The position numbers and the translations under genes were made by a program. A stretch of DNA of 56,341 nucleotides from Pseudomonadota bacterium (lineage in GTDB: Bacteria > Pseudomonadota > Alphaproteobacteria > Rickettsiales > SXRF01): contig CAUJHR010000001.1 in NCBI GenBank assembly GCA_963205195.1, positions 1 to 56,341 on the forward strand, read 5' to 3'. The number at the start of each line of letters is the position of its first letter. The stretch's first letter is position 1. The notes beneath the pieces were generated by a model. It did not search any database and was not told the DNA's origin. It saw nothing but the letters and a program-made list of their open reading frames with translations. Below, piece after piece: positions 41,479 through 55,742 of this stretch.

Positions 41479-42428
41479 TATTTTAAGGCTCCGGGATGTA
41501 CAGGCGCTATAGCATCATTGGCTATCATGTAATTAGCATCAAGCGATGAAAATACCGGGTGTAGTGTTTTGAAATTATCCAGATTTTCAAATACAGCCTT
41601 TACAACTTCATAAGCTATTTCATCACTTAAGTCAGCAGATGCAACCAATAATGCCCTTACACCAAATGTTTTAGTTTCCTGCGGGTTTCCATTATACATT
41701 CCGCCAGGAATAGTAGCTTTTACGTAGAAAGGATGGGTTGCGACCAATTTATTTATATCAGCTGGTGCAATAGCCACCAATGAAGTTGCACATTTAGAAG
41801 TTACCTGTTGGATCGCACCATTAGGATGCCCGCCTGCATACACCAGAGCATCTATTTTTCCATCACATAAGGCTTCTGTCTGGTCGGCATATTTAACATC
41901 AACTATATTCGCAAAATTCTTTTTATTAAGTCCCTTCTGCGTCATTAACTCTTCCATGGTCGCACGCATACCTGACCCTTTTGGGCCTATATAGATACGC
42001 TTACCTTTTAAGTCATCAAATACGCTGATCTTGGTATTTTTGCGTGCTACAATAGTAAATGGCTCAAAATGCAAGGACAATAATACACGCAGTTTTTTAT
42101 CACGGCCAGCGTCTGAAAATATTTCCTTGCCAGTATAGGCATAATAAAGCAGATCTGATTGAACAATTCCAAGGTCGATATCTCTATTATGTATAGACTC
42201 AAGATTAGCTATAGAGCCGCCTGTTGATTCAACCGCGCAATGGATAGCATGCTCTTTACGCCCCCTGTTTACCATACGGCAAATAGCACCGCCAGCAGGG
42301 TAATAAACCCCTGTTACCTCACCTGTTCCTATAGTTACATTCTTTTCTGCTGCAAATACAGGGCTACTAATTGTTAGTGCAGAGAAAAAAGCTGATGCAA
42401 CCAAGGCAATGCCACGCATAGAAACCAT
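41442..42428 (-). CDS. TAXI family TRAP transporter solute receptor
   Basis: A periplasmic substrate-binding protein. The 328-residue product has a Sec signal (ALVASAFFSALTISSPVFA, cleavage before AEKN) followed by the TAXI opening VTIGTGEVTGVYYPAGGAIC. Further typical parts are VESTGGSIANLESIHNRDID, the LGIVQSDLLYYAYTGK segment and KGKRIYIGPKGSGMRATMEE. The substrate is unknown. No TRAP permease (4TM/12TM fused) gene is in the window, so it is an orphan here. A palindromic TATAATGTAAACATTATA element lies 15 nt upstream (42443-42460). It is convergent with nth. Confidence 0.9.
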   Translation of the reverse strand: MVSMRGIALVASAFFSALTISSPVFAAEKNVTIGTGEVTGVYYPAGGAICRMVNRGRKEHAIHCAVESTGGSIANLESIHNRDIDLGIVQSDLLYYAYTGKEIFSDAGRDKKLRVLLSLHFEPFTIVARKNTKISVFDDLKGKRIYIGPKGSGMRATMEELMTQKGLNKKNFANIVDVKYADQTEALCDGKIDALVYAGGHPNGAIQQVTSKCATSLVAIAPADINKLVATHPFYVKATIPGGMYNGNPQETKTFGVRALLVASADLSDEIAYEVVKAVFENLDNFKTLHPVFSSLDANYMIANDAIAPVHPGALKYYRERGMSPVAP

Positions 42429-42442
42429 GTAATATCCATTTT

Positions 42443-42460
42443 TATAATGTAAACATTATA
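42443..42460. promoter_or_regulatory. Palindrome upstream of the TAXI gene, possible operator
   Basis: The perfect arms TATAATGT and ACATTATA flank a central AA. The core AATGTAAACATT recurs at 43314-43325 upstream of the diguanylate cyclase gene. The element ends close above the TAXI start codon (42428). A regulator has not been recognised. Confidence 0.4.
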
Positions 42461-42553
42461 CTAGAGTAACAAAAGCAGCAGCCCAGCACAAGAGGTTGAT
42501 GAAAATATATTTATAAATTCTTCGCAAATATTAGGAAAATATTGTGCCAAATA

Positions 42554-43261
42554 TCAGGCTTTTGCTAAAACGCCTTTATTACGGCGCTTATCAACATACA
42601 TTGACATATCAGCCGAAGCCAGTGCAGATTCAGCATCATCCCCGCTGCGTACCAAATAATATCCATACGCAGCAGATACAAACAGCTGTGAACCATTAAA
42701 ATTAAATGGGGTGCTGTCAAGCTTTTCAGCTATGGTCATACCGCGTATTTTAGCGGATTCTTCATTGGCATAATACATTATAACTGCAAATTCATCGCCA
42801 CCAATACGCGCAAGAAAATCTGATTCACGCATTACGGTAGAAAGTATCTGGGATACATGGATAATAGCAAGGTCTCCAGCTGCATGGCCATGCGTATCGT
42901 TAATGGCCTTAAAATCATTAAGGTCAAAATATAATATCGTAGATGGGTGCCCATAGCGTTCATGCATAGTGATCGCCCATGACAAGCGGCGCATGAATGC
43001 GCGACGGTTTGCGATTGGCGCTATGCAATCTACATCTACAAGCCTTTCAATTTCCGCAAGATTTTCTTTTGTACGCGATAAGTCCCGGTTCACATCATCC
43101 ATTTTTTCCAGAAGTGCTGAGATAACAAGGCGGACATTCGGGGTCATTTCTTCTTCAGGAATACCAAGGGCCGATAATCGTTCAGCAAGAAGTGTCCTGC
43201 GCCTTGGGGTTGCTTTGCCAAATTTAATTTCAGTATCCTGCTGTGCTTGCATATTTCTCAT
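42554..43261 (-). CDS. Diguanylate cyclase (GGDEF)
   Basis: Makes the second messenger c-di-GMP from two GTP. The 235-residue product has an N-terminal stretch without a recognised sensor domain, a coiled-coil region (LLEKMDDVNRDLSRTKENLA, about residues 50-75), and a complete GGDEF domain. It includes the substrate part YFDLNDFKAINDTHGHAAGD and the active-site RIGGDEF. The product-inhibition site RxxD (RESD) precedes GGDEF by five residues. No transmembrane segment. The start could be the first or the fourth codon (MRNMQAQQ). It is downstream of rlmB and upstream of the TAXI gene. Confidence 0.93.
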   Translation of the reverse strand: MRNMQAQQDTEIKFGKATPRRRTLLAERLSALGIPEEEMTPNVRLVISALLEKMDDVNRDLSRTKENLAEIERLVDVDCIAPIANRRAFMRRLSWAITMHERYGHPSTILYFDLNDFKAINDTHGHAAGDLAIIHVSQILSTVMRESDFLARIGGDEFAVIMYYANEESAKIRGMTIAEKLDSTPFNFNGSQLFVSAAYGYYLVRSGDDAESALASADMSMYVDKRRNKGVLAKA

Positions 43262-43312
43262 CTGATATTACGAAAAGGCTTAAAGCTTTTAATAAAATAT
43301 CATCAAAACAGT

Positions 43313-43326
43313 AAATGTAAACATTT
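43313..43326. promoter_or_regulatory. Second copy of the ATGTAAACAT palindrome, upstream of the GGDEF gene
   Basis: AAATGT, AA, ACATTT. It shares the 12-bp core AATGTAAACATT with 42446-42457, is about 52 nt upstream of the diguanylate cyclase start and lies just beyond the rlmB stop. The repeat of the core in two neighbouring leaders suggests one regulator. Confidence 0.35.
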
Positions 43327-43333
43327 TTCACCT

Positions 43334-44056
43334 TCAGCTGTTTTTCCTGTATAATTCGTAAAGTGCTATAGCAGCAGCATTTGATACATTAAGGCTTTCC
43401 ATTTTTTCTGATATTGGAAGACGCATAAGAATATCGCAATGTTCACCGGTCAGCCGCCGGAGCCCCCTACCCTCAGCCCCTAAAACCAATGCAGATTTTT
43501 TATCCATTTTTATTTCGTTTATTGTTTGTTTTGCTTCTCCATCCAGACCATAAACCCAGTAACCGTTCTTTTTAAGAAGCTCAATCGCCTGCACTAAATT
43601 GCCAACCGATATAAGTGGCACTATTTCCAAGGCACCGCTAGCTGTCTTTGCCATAACGCCACTCTCAGATGGAGCGTTACGGTCAGTGGCTATAATAGCG
43701 CCAATATCAAAAGCTGCGCCTGAGCGTAATATAGCGCCTACATTATGCGGGTCGCTAACCTGATCTAATAACAATACTGGTTTATTATGCCCAGCTTCCA
43801 GCCATGACTGCAAGCTAGGCTGTGGTAAAGGATCACATTCAATGGCAATACCCTGATGAACAGCCTCACGTGGCAGCATATCATCAAGCTTTTTCGGTTC
43901 TGTGAGCAAAAGATTTTTGACGCCAAGAAAAGGTTTTTCACCTAACTCTTCCTTGGTGTTTTTAGTAACAAGCACACGCTTAATCTTACGTATAGGATTA
44001 GCAAGTGCCGCAAGAGCAGCATGCTTTCCATATATGATATGGGGAGTGTTTTTCAT
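43334..44056 (-). CDS. rlmB: 23S rRNA 2'-O-methyltransferase RlmB (TrmH/SpoU family)
   Basis: A SPOUT-fold methyltransferase. The 240-residue product starts HIIYGKHAALAALANPIRKI and has the three SpoU motifs: motif 1 LLDQVSDPHNVGAILRSGAA, motif 2 ALVLGAEGRGLRRLT and motif 3 LRLPISEKMESLNVSNAAAI (with the knot Asn). Gm2251-type methylation of the 23S rRNA is the family activity in E. coli; the exact target here is inferred. In many alphaproteobacteria this gene is near tRNA genes upstream of tuf; here it lies after rpoC. Confidence 0.9.
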   Translation of the reverse strand: MKNTPHIIYGKHAALAALANPIRKIKRVLVTKNTKEELGEKPFLGVKNLLLTEPKKLDDMLPREAVHQGIAIECDPLPQPSLQSWLEAGHNKPVLLLDQVSDPHNVGAILRSGAAFDIGAIIATDRNAPSESGVMAKTASGALEIVPLISVGNLVQAIELLKKNGYWVYGLDGEAKQTINEIKMDKKSALVLGAEGRGLRRLTGEHCDILMRLPISEKMESLNVSNAAAIALYELYRKNS

Positions 44057-44071
44057 TTAGCCAAGGTACAA

Positions 44072-44120
44072 CGTAAATCGTAGTTCGTAAATCGTAAAAA
44101 CGAAATACGAACTACGTTAT
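44072..44120. repeat. Heptamer-built palindromic element after rpoC
   Basis: Seven consecutive heptamers: CGTAAAT, CGTAGTT, CGTAAAT, CGTAAAA, then ACGAAAT, ACGAACT, ACGTTAT. The second half is the reverse complement type of the first (TAGTTCGTA pairs with TACGAACTA), so the element folds into a hairpin. It starts 15 nt beyond the rpoC stop codon (44136) in the direction of transcription. See related elements at 48342 and 56132. Confidence 0.7.
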
Positions 44121-44135
44121 ATCAACTATCACAGA

Positions 44136-48415
<4,280 letters not shown>

Positions 48416-48423
48416 AAACGCTT

Positions 48424-51400
48424 TTACGCTTCTTTCTCAATCAACTCTACATTCAAGCCAAGGCTGCGTAATTCCTTGACCATAACGTGGAATGATTCAG
48501 GAATACCAGATTCAAAGCTGTTATCGCCGCGCACGATGGATTCATATATCTTACTGCGTCCCGCAACATCGTCAGATTTAACAGTAAGCATTTCCTGAAG
48601 CGTGTAAGCCGCACCATATGCTTGAAGAGCCCAGCATTCCATTTCCCCGAAACGCTGCCCGCCGAACTGCGATTTACCGCCAAGTGGCTGTTGGGTAACT
48701 AGGGAATAAGGTCCGATAGAACGCGCATGGATTTTATCATCAACCAAGTGGTGAAGCTTTAAGATATAGATATAACCAACGGTGGTTTTGCGGTCAAAAG
48801 CATCGCCGGTGCGCCCATCATAAAGTTGAACCTGCCCGGAAGAATCAAGACCAGCTTTTTGGAGCCAATGCACAATATCCTCTTCCTTTGCGCCATCGAA
48901 GACAGGAGTTGCGAACGGAACACCTTTTTTCAGGTTGCCCGCAAGCTCAACAACTTCTTTGTCAGACATTTTGCCGATAGATTTCTGCAGTTCCTTATCC
49001 TCATACATTTCACCAAGGAAATCTTTGAGTTTCTTAACAGAAGCTGATTTATTATTCTGCTCCTGCACTTCTTCAAGTATATCGCGGATTTGCTTGCCTA
49101 TACCAGCAGAAGCCCAGCCCAAATGTGTTTCAAGTATCTGCCCCACATTCATGCGTGATGGCACACCCAGTGGATTAAGCACTATATCAACCTGTGTACC
49201 ATCGGCAAGATAAGGCATATCCTCGATTGGAACGATCTTGGAAACCACCCCTTTGTTACCGTGGCGTCCAGCCATTTTATCACCAGGCTGCAATTTGCGT
49301 TTTACAGCTACGAATACCTTCACCATTTTAAGCACGCCCGGCATCAGATCGTCACCAGCCTGAACCTTACCAACTTTTTCTTCGAACTTATGGTTGATAC
49401 GCGCAAGCGCAGAATCCAGCTGCTTTTTAAGCTGCTCGATTTCGTGCATTATATTCTCGTCTTTTACCGCAAACTGCCAGAGCTGGCCTTTGCTGTAATC
49501 ACTGAAAGTCTGCTCGGTTATTTCACTGCCAGCCTTAAAGTTTTTAGGGCCTGAAGTTGCTTTTTTACCGCTTAATAATTCACGCATGCGGCCATAAACG
49601 AAACGCTCAATAATTCCACGTTCATCGTCACGGTCTTTAGCAAGGCGTTCGATTTCCGCCTTTTCAATTGAAAGGGCGCGTTCATCTTTTTCAATACCGC
49701 GGCGGCTGAAAATACGCACACCAACCACAGTACCGGCTACACCCGGAGGCAGACGCAAGCTTGAGTCACGAACATCCGAAGCTTTTTCACCGAAGATAGC
49801 ACGCAGTAGCTTTTCTTCAGAAGTCATTGGTGATTCTGATTTCGGCGTAACCTTACCAACAAGGATATCACCAGGTTTAACTTCCGCACCAATATGCACC
49901 ACACCAATTTCATCTAGGTTACGAAGCGCTTCTTCACCGATATTTGGAATATCGCGGGTGATTTCTTCGGCACCAAGCTTGGTATCGCGCGCCATTACCT
50001 CAAACTCTTCAATATGGATCGAAGTAAACACATCTTCCGAAACTATACGTTCAGAAATCAGGATGGAATCTTCAAAGTTATATCCATTCCATGGCATGAA
50101 AGCCACCAGAACGTTACGGCCAAGCGCAAGTTCTCCCAGATCCGTAGAAGGACCGTCAGCGATTATGTCGCCAGCCTTCACCACGTCACCAACAGTAATT
50201 AAAGGACGCTGGTTAAGGCAGGTATTCTGGTTAGAACGGGTAAATTTAATCAGGTTATAAATATCAACGCCCGGAGAACCGTCCTCGGAAATTTCCGAAC
50301 TGCGGATAACGATACGTGTCGCATCAACCTGATCAACCACACCGCTGCGGCGTGCAACAGTAGTAACGCCTGAATCCTTGGCTACAATTTCCTCCATTCC
50401 GGTTCCTACAAGCGGCGCTTCAGAGCGCAGAAGCGGCACCGCCTGGCGTTGCATGTTCGAACCCATGAGTGCACGGTTCGCATCATCGTTTTCCAGGAAC
50501 GGAATAAGTGCGGCAGCAACCGACACAAGCTGCTTAGGTGCAACGTCTATATAGTCGATCTGATCTGCTGATGATAAAACGAAATCACCATTACGGCGGC
50601 AGGAAATAAGATCACCGGTGAATTTATTTTTGTCGTCTATAGCAGAATTAGCCTGCGCTATTGTATATTTACCTTCTTCGATTGCCGAAAGATAAATAAC
50701 TTCGTCAGTTACACGGCCACCTGCTACCTTGCGGTATGGGCTTTCAATAAAGCCGTATTTATTCACGCGCGCATAAGTCGCCATTGAATTTATTAGACCG
50801 ATATTTGGTCCTTCAGGGGTTTCAATCGGACAAATGCGGCCATAATGGGTCGGATGCACGTCACGAACCTCAAACCCTGCGCGTTCGCGGGTAAGACCGC
50901 CAGGCCCAAGGGCGGAAAGACGGCGTTTATGGGTAATTTCTGAAAGCGGATTGGTCTGGTCCATGAACTGCGAAAGCTGTGACGAACCAAAGAACTCGCG
51001 TATTGCAGCAGCAACTGGCTTAGCATTCACTAAGTCATGCGGCATTACAGTATCAATGTCCACAGAAGACATGCGTTCTATTATTGAGCGCTCCATGCGA
51101 AGCAATCCGATGCGGAACTGATTTTCCATCAATTCACCGACTGAACGCACACGGCGGTTTCCTAAATGGTCAATGTCATCGATTTCGCCAATACCATCTT
51201 TCAGACCAACCAGCAATTTAACCGAGCCTATAATATCATCTTTGGTAAGTGTTCCAACGTCTTCCGATATATTTAAATTCAAGCGCGCATTCATTTTCAC
51301 GCGGCCTACCGCTGATAGATCATAACGATCCTGTTCAAAAAACAGTGAATTAAATAAAGCCTCCGCTGCTTCAACTGTGGTCGGTTCGCCTGGGCGCATT

Positions 51401-52548
51401 ACACGGTAAATATCAATAAGCGCATCTTCACGGGTAAGGTTTTTATCCGCGATCAAGGTATTACGTATATAAGCACCTACATTGATGTGGTCGATATCAA
51501 GAACTGCTACGTCTTTTGCGCCAGCTTCTTCAAGAACTGCAAGCGCGGCAGCAGTAACTTCTTCGCCGCCCTCAACATAAATCTCACCGGTTTCAGGATT
51601 TACAATATCAGTTGCTATATATTTACCAACAAACTGTTCATCAGTAACCAGATATTCTTTCAATCCATCTTCTGCGAATTTTTTTGCAGTGCGGATATTC
51701 ATTTTTTTACCGGCCTCAGCAATAGTTTTCCCGGTTTTTGCGTCAACCAGGTCATATGCCAGCTTAATGCCGCGATACTGCTCAGGATTGAATTTAGCAG
51801 CCCAGCCTTTTTTCAGTTTTTTATAGATGGTACGTGTATAAAATGTATCCAGTATTGAGCTGTTATCCATACCAAGAGCACGCAGGAAAGTAGTGACAGG
51901 GACCTTGCGGCGGCGATCAATACGGGCATTAACCAGGTCTTTAGCATCAAATTCGAAATCGAGCCATGAGCCACGGTAAGGTATGATGCGGCAGCTATAG
52001 AGGAATTTACCTGAGCTATGGGTTTTTCCTTTATCATGGTCAAAGAATACGCCGGGCGAGCGGTGCATCTGTGATACAATAACACGCTCAGTGCCATTGA
52101 TGATAAAAGTTCCGTTATCAGTCATGAGCGGAATATCGCCCATGTAAACATCCTGCTCTTTTATGTCTTTTATTTCGCGTACACCGGTATCTTCATCAAC
52201 TATCCAGACTATAAGACGCAGGGTAACACGTAGTGGCGCAGATGAATTTATCCCGCGCGAACGACACTCATCAACATCGTATTTCGGGGCGTCGAAATTA
52301 AAGCGCACGAACTCTAACGTAGAAGTTTCAGTATAATCCTTAATCGGGAAAACCGATTTGAATACTGCATGGAGCCCAGTATTAGTACGTTTTTCCGCAG
52401 GAATATTTATTTGCAGAAATTGATCGTAGGAATTTTTCTGCACTTCGATCAAATTTGGCATTGATGTTATGGTCTCAATTCGGCCAAAACTTTTGCGGAT
52501 GCGCTTGCGAGCGGTGAACGAAAGTTGCGAATTTTGAGCTTGCACCAT
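48424..52548 (-). CDS. rpoB: DNA-directed RNA polymerase subunit beta
   Basis: The 1374-residue second-largest core subunit, forming the upper jaw and the rifampicin pocket. Seen in order: the N-terminal protrusion [20 protein letters not shown], the rifampicin cluster [20 protein letters not shown] followed by [29 protein letters not shown] near the catalytic centre, and the C-terminal clamp segment [20 protein letters not shown] ending [14 protein letters not shown]. The wild-type-like rifampicin residues (Q, D, H, R, S) are present. It is 260 bp downstream of rplL, with hairpins in the gap. Confidence 0.98.
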   Translation of the reverse strand: MVQAQNSQLSFTARKRIRKSFGRIETITSMPNLIEVQKNSYDQFLQINIPAEKRTNTGLHAVFKSVFPIKDYTETSTLEFVRFNFDAPKYDVDECRSRGINSSAPLRVTLRLIVWIVDEDTGVREIKDIKEQDVYMGDIPLMTDNGTFIINGTERVIVSQMHRSPGVFFDHDKGKTHSSGKFLYSCRIIPYRGSWLDFEFDAKDLVNARIDRRRKVPVTTFLRALGMDNSSILDTFYTRTIYKKLKKGWAAKFNPEQYRGIKLAYDLVDAKTGKTIAEAGKKMNIRTAKKFAEDGLKEYLVTDEQFVGKYIATDIVNPETGEIYVEGGEEVTAAALAVLEEAGAKDVAVLDIDHINVGAYIRNTLIADKNLTREDALIDIYRVMRPGEPTTVEAAEALFNSLFFEQDRYDLSAVGRVKMNARLNLNISEDVGTLTKDDIIGSVKLLVGLKDGIGEIDDIDHLGNRRVRSVGELMENQFRIGLLRMERSIIERMSSVDIDTVMPHDLVNAKPVAAAIREFFGSSQLSQFMDQTNPLSEITHKRRLSALGPGGLTRERAGFEVRDVHPTHYGRICPIETPEGPNIGLINSMATYARVNKYGFIESPYRKVAGGRVTDEVIYLSAIEEGKYTIAQANSAIDDKNKFTGDLISCRRNGDFVLSSADQIDYIDVAPKQLVSVAAALIPFLENDDANRALMGSNMQRQAVPLLRSEAPLVGTGMEEIVAKDSGVTTVARRSGVVDQVDATRIVIRSSEISEDGSPGVDIYNLIKFTRSNQNTCLNQRPLITVGDVVKAGDIIADGPSTDLGELALGRNVLVAFMPWNGYNFEDSILISERIVSEDVFTSIHIEEFEVMARDTKLGAEEITRDIPNIGEEALRNLDEIGVVHIGAEVKPGDILVGKVTPKSESPMTSEEKLLRAIFGEKASDVRDSSLRLPPGVAGTVVGVRIFSRRGIEKDERALSIEKAEIERLAKDRDDERGIIERFVYGRMRELLSGKKATSGPKNFKAGSEITEQTFSDYSKGQLWQFAVKDENIMHEIEQLKKQLDSALARINHKFEEKVGKVQAGDDLMPGVLKMVKVFVAVKRKLQPGDKMAGRHGNKGVVSKIVPIEDMPYLADGTQVDIVLNPLGVPSRMNVGQILETHLGWASAGIGKQIRDILEEVQEQNNKSASVKKLKDFLGEMYEDKELQKSIGKMSDKEVVELAGNLKKGVPFATPVFDGAKEEDIVHWLQKAGLDSSGQVQLYDGRTGDAFDRKTTVGYIYILKLHHLVDDKIHARSIGPYSLVTQQPLGGKSQFGGQRFGEMECWALQAYGAAYTLQEMLTVKSDDVAGRSKIYESIVRGDNSFESGIPESFHVMVKELRSLGLNVELIEKEA

Positions 52549-52684
52549 GAGGAACCCCTTACCTAAAGCATTTTAAAAAACAAAGCCCACACTGTGAACT
52601 TTGCCAAGCAATAACTATAAACCCATTGCGGGCCTGAAAACCAATCAGCTAAATCACAGCGGACTTAGAATCCAATATTAAGCG

Positions 52685-52742
52685 AAATCCCACTTGTGGA
52701 TTTTACACATATATTCCAAAAAAAATCCCACTTGTGGATTTT
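52685..52742. repeat. Two direct copies of a 20-bp hairpin in the rplL-rpoB gap
   Basis: The sequence AAATCCCACTTGTGGATTTT occurs at 52685-52704 and again at 52723-52742. Each copy is itself a hairpin with one bulged C. The copy at 52723 is preceded on the minus strand by nothing special but followed by eight Ts (52718-52725), so it can act as a terminator or attenuator in the rplL-to-rpoB direction; the plus-strand side also has a T-rich flank. Confidence 0.5.
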
Positions 52743-52759
52743 TTATTTAATAGCAAAAG

Positions 52760-52785
52760 GGAGCGGCGCGAAAGCGCGCCACTCC
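52760..52785 (-). terminator. Strong hairpin after rplL, probable attenuator before rpoB
   Basis: An 11-bp stem with one mismatch (GGAG pairs with CTCC, then GGCGCG with CGCGCC, loop AAAG) lies 24 nt beyond the rplL stop. On the minus strand it is followed by CTTTTGCTATT. An intrinsic terminator that partly stops transcription between the ribosomal protein genes and rpoBC is a known arrangement in E. coli. The reduced read-through would set RNA polymerase synthesis below ribosomal protein synthesis. Confidence 0.7.
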
Positions 52786-52808
52786 ATATAAACAACAATC
52801 AGCTGAAA

Positions 52809-53192
52809 TTACTTAACTTCAACGGTTGCACCAGCTTCAGCCAATGATTTTTTGATTTTTTCAGCTTCGTCCTTAGACACACCTTCCTTAACTGGTTTAG
52901 GCGCAGCTTCAACGAGGTCTTTTGCTTCTTTCAAGCCAAGACCGGTTATTTCACGCACAACTTTAATGATACCGATTTTCTTATCAGCAGGCGCAGAAGC
53001 AAGGATCACATTGAACTCGGTCTGGGCTTCAGCAGCAGGCGCACCAGCAGCAGCACCGCCAGCAGCGGCTACGGCAACAGGAGCAGCAGCGGAAACTCCC
53101 CATTTTTCTTCAAGCATTTTGGAAAGCTCAGCAGCTTCGATTACGGTCAAAGCCGATAAGGTATCCACGATTTGTGCAAGATTTGCAGACAT
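52809..53192 (-). CDS. rplL: 50S ribosomal protein L7/L12
   Basis: The 127-residue stalk protein that recruits translation factors. N-terminal dimerisation segment [20 protein letters not shown], a flexible Ala/Gly-rich hinge ([13 protein letters not shown]), and the C-terminal domain ([60 protein letters not shown]). It is 107 bp after rplJ, a gap without a recognisable feature, and is followed by the rplL-rpoB attenuator. Confidence 0.98.
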   Translation of the reverse strand: MSANLAQIVDTLSALTVIEAAELSKMLEEKWGVSAAAPVAVAAAGGAAAGAPAAEAQTEFNVILASAPADKKIGIIKVVREITGLGLKEAKDLVEAAPKPVKEGVSKDEAEKIKKSLAEAGATVEVK

Positions 53193-53299
53193 AAATATAC
53201 TCCCAACAGAAACAAAAAAATTAATAAAATAACATCTAACTAACGACTATGACAAAACCCGCATCTGATTTTGAAATTCTACAATATACCCTCAACCAC

Positions 53300-53815
53300 C
53301 TATTCTTTTTTAGAATGTGCAGATATAACCCTAGCAACCTGCCCTCCCGGAGCCTGCAATATGCCAGCAATACGGGTAGCAGGAGTTTGTATCATACCAA
53401 CAATCTTAGCACGAAGCTCATTAAGCGATGGCAATTTCGCCAACGTTTCAATAGCTTTCACATCAAGTTTCTGCGCGCCGAATGCGCCACCGATAATAAC
53501 CATCTTATCGTTAGTTTTAGCAAAATCCACAAGCCCCTTGGCAACAGATACCGGATCGGCGGAGGTAGCAATAACCGACGGACCTTTAAGCAGATCTATG
53601 ATACCTTCCATCGGCGTATCTTTAGCAGCGATCTTTGTCAGGCGGTTTTTAGAAACTTTAAGCTCCGCACCCACATCACGCATTTTACGGCGCAGATTTG
53701 AAAACTGCTCAACAGTCAGGCCATTATTATGCACAACCAATGCAATTCCTGCCTTGTTAAGCTTTTCATTGGTAGCTTCGATTTGAGCTTTCTTCTGTAT
53801 ACGAGTCATTGGCAT
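53300..53815 (-). CDS. rplJ: 50S ribosomal protein L10
   Basis: The 171-residue base of the ribosomal stalk. Family marks: IEATNEKLNKAGIALVVHNN, MRDVGAELKVSKNRLTKIAA, the LLKGPSVIATSADPVSVAKG region and the C-terminal helix that binds L7/L12 dimers. The start ATG 53815 has AAGGAG 8 nt upstream; an in-frame ATG at 53809 is also possible. It starts 12 bp after rplA, so no separate leader for L10 autoregulation fits here. Confidence 0.97.
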   Translation of the reverse strand: MPMTRIQKKAQIEATNEKLNKAGIALVVHNNGLTVEQFSNLRRKMRDVGAELKVSKNRLTKIAAKDTPMEGIIDLLKGPSVIATSADPVSVAKGLVDFAKTNDKMVIIGGAFGAQKLDVKAIETLAKLPSLNELRAKIVGMIQTPATRIAGILQAPGGQVARVISAHSKKE

Positions 53816-53827
53816 AGTTTTTTCTCC

Positions 53828-54526
53828 TTACGCCGCAAGCAAATCAGCAAGATCTAGCTTAATACCAAGACCCATGGTCGAGGAAATGCCAACCTTTTTG
53901 ATATAATTTGCTTTTGCGCCTGATGGCTTTGCTTTAAAAACGGCATCAACAAATGTTTTGATATTCTGGGCGATAGCAGCTTCAGTAAAGCTGGCCTTAC
54001 CAACGCCAGCATGGATGATAGCCGCTTTATCAAGACGAAATTCAACCTGACCGGATTTTGCAGCCTTAACAGCCTCAACGACATTAGGGGTAACCGTACC
54101 AAGCTTAGGATTAGGCATAAGCCCTTTAGGGCCAAGCACCTTACCAAGCTTCCCAACAACCGCCATCATATCCGGAGATGCGATAACACGGTCAAAATCG
54201 GTAAAGCCAGCCGCAATTTTTTCACCAAGGTCTTCGGCGCCCACGAAATCAGCGCCAGCTTTTAAGGCTTCCGCAGCCTTGTCGCCACGCGCAAATACAG
54301 CAACACGTATATTCTTACCAGTACCATTAGGCATAGAAACCATGCCACGCACCAACTGGTCAGTCTGCTTCGGGTCCAACCCGGTATTGATCACCACATC
54401 AATGGTTTCATCAAATTTTGTATTAGAAGCCGACTTAACCAGCTTTACCGCTTCAGCGAGAGTGTAGCGTTTATTGGTATCGATTTTTGCAATTAATGCT
54501 TTTCTTCTTTTTGCAATTCTTGGCAT
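53828..54526 (-). CDS. rplA: 50S ribosomal protein L1
   Basis: The 232-residue protein of the L1 stalk. Recognised parts are [60 protein letters not shown], and the C-terminal [24 protein letters not shown] segment (here [14 protein letters not shown]). The length is normal. It is 4 bp after rplK. Free L1 represses its own operon by binding the leader in E. coli; no L1-binding structure was identified in this leader. Confidence 0.98.
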   Translation of the reverse strand: MPRIAKRRKALIAKIDTNKRYTLAEAVKLVKSASNTKFDETIDVVINTGLDPKQTDQLVRGMVSMPNGTGKNIRVAVFARGDKAAEALKAGADFVGAEDLGEKIAAGFTDFDRVIASPDMMAVVGKLGKVLGPKGLMPNPKLGTVTPNVVEAVKAAKSGQVEFRLDKAAIIHAGVGKASFTEAAIAQNIKTFVDAVFKAKPSGAKANYIKKVGISSTMGLGIKLDLADLLAA

Positions 54527-54530
54527 AAGC

Positions 54531-54965
54531 TTAAGCCTCCACTATTTCAAGGCCCATTGATTGGGCCGAACCACGGATCATCCGCGCAGCACCTTCAATG
54601 TCGTTTGCATTTAAATCTTTCATTTTTTCTTCCGCAATCTTACGAATCTGCGTCATGGTAATTTTACCCGCGGTTGCGCCTTTACCTGGGGTCTGAGAAC
54701 CCTTCTGCAGCCCAATCGCCTTTTTAATATAATAAGAAACCGGCGACAGCTTTGTTATAAAAGTAAAAGTACGATCCTGATAAGCAGTAATAATTACAGG
54801 TATAGGAGCGCCCGGCTCCATTTTCTGGGTTGCAGCGTTAAACGCTTTGCAGAATTCCATGATATTCAAACCGCGCTGACCAAGAGCCGGACCAACTGGA
54901 GGCGAAGGATTTGCTTTGCCAGCAGGGATTTCTAACTTAATAAAACCAACAATTTTTTTAGCCAT
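54531..54965 (-). CDS. rplK: 50S ribosomal protein L11
   Basis: The 144-residue protein of the GTPase-associated centre. It starts [20 protein letters not shown] and continues [20 protein letters not shown], and has the RNA-binding C-terminal part [20 protein letters not shown] followed by [20 protein letters not shown]. The gene has its own strong promoter about 110 nt upstream (55083-55111) and AAGGAAGAG as ribosome binding site. It begins the rplKAJL-rpoBC transcription unit. Confidence 0.98.
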   Translation of the reverse strand: MAKKIVGFIKLEIPAGKANPSPPVGPALGQRGLNIMEFCKAFNAATQKMEPGAPIPVIITAYQDRTFTFITKLSPVSYYIKKAIGLQKGSQTPGKGATAGKITMTQIRKIAEEKMKDLNANDIEGAARMIRGSAQSMGLEIVEA

Positions 54966-55082
54966 TTATCTCTTCCTTAGTGGTGTTAACGCCTGCACAC
55001 GCCATATAATACAAAGCTTAAACAGCGGCAAACTCCCAAAACTACTGCCCAACAACCTGACATTTCAAGTGGAGGGAGCAGA

Positions 55083-55111
55083 CTTATAGTAGTGGTTTTT
55101 TATTAATGCAA
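55083..55111 (-). promoter_or_regulatory. Promoter of the rplKAJL-rpoBC operon
   Basis: Read on the minus strand, -35 TTGCAT (55106-55111), 17 nt, then -10 TATAAG (55083-55088). Start of transcription is near 55076, leaving a leader of about 110 nt before rplK. The CTTGC-type -35 with a 17-nt spacer is usual for strong alphaproteobacterial promoters. Confidence 0.7.
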
Positions 55112-55175
55112 GGGCTTTTTAATAATAATTTCAGCTTTTTTTAATAATATTTGCAAAACATGCCAAAATAACAAT

Positions 55176-55715
55176 TTAAGCTACTTTTTCCACCTGATTA
55201 TATTCAAGATCCACTGGGGTTGCGCGCCCAAATATCGAAACCGATACTTTAACCCGTGACTTTTCATCATCAACCCCCTCAACCAATCCAACAAAGGATT
55301 CGAATGGGCCTTCAACAATTTTGACATTCTCACCAATTTCGAAACTGACTTTAGATTTTGGATGCTCGATACCATCGCGCACCTGGTTAAAGATAGCTTC
55401 TGCTTCTTTTTCTGTTATTGCAACCGGGCGCCCCTTCCCGCCTCCGCCAAGGAAACCAGTAACTTTGGGGGTATTTTTCACCATGTGCCAGGTTTCATCT
55501 GTAAGTTCCATTTTTACCATGACATAGCCTGGGAAAAACTTGCGCTCGGAGGTCATTTTTTTGCCGCGGCGGATTTCGCTTACTTCCTCAACAGGAACCA
55601 CCACCTCTTCAATTAAATGAGAAATATTCTTTTTAGCCGCCTGCTCTTTGATCGATTCAGCTATTTTTTTCTCAAATCCTGAATGAGCATGAACTATATA
55701 CCAACGAAACGCCAT
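55176..55715 (-). CDS. nusG: Transcription termination/antitermination protein NusG
   Basis: The 179-residue factor links RNA polymerase to Rho and the ribosome. Its NGN domain starts RWYIVHAHSGFEKKIAESIK and includes FFPGYVMVKMELTDETWHMV and VKNTPKVTGFLGGGGKGRP. The C-terminal KOW domain is IGENVKIVEGPFESFVGLVE and then VSVSIFGRATPVDLEYNQVE. The length is typical of bacteria. It is 27 bp downstream of secE in one transcription unit. A 210-bp gap follows, holding the promoter of rplK. Confidence 0.97.
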   Translation of the reverse strand: MAFRWYIVHAHSGFEKKIAESIKEQAAKKNISHLIEEVVVPVEEVSEIRRGKKMTSERKFFPGYVMVKMELTDETWHMVKNTPKVTGFLGGGGKGRPVAITEKEAEAIFNQVRDGIEHPKSKVSFEIGENVKIVEGPFESFVGLVEGVDDEKSRVKVSVSIFGRATPVDLEYNQVEKVA

Positions 55716-55742
55716 AACTTTGCTTTCTCTTTTTGTTTAAAT

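Noticed and set aside
52685..52742. CRISPR-like repeat-spacer in the rplL-rpoB gap
   Set aside because: There are only two copies of a 20-bp palindromic unit with one 18-bp spacer and no cas genes, so it is a duplicated hairpin.
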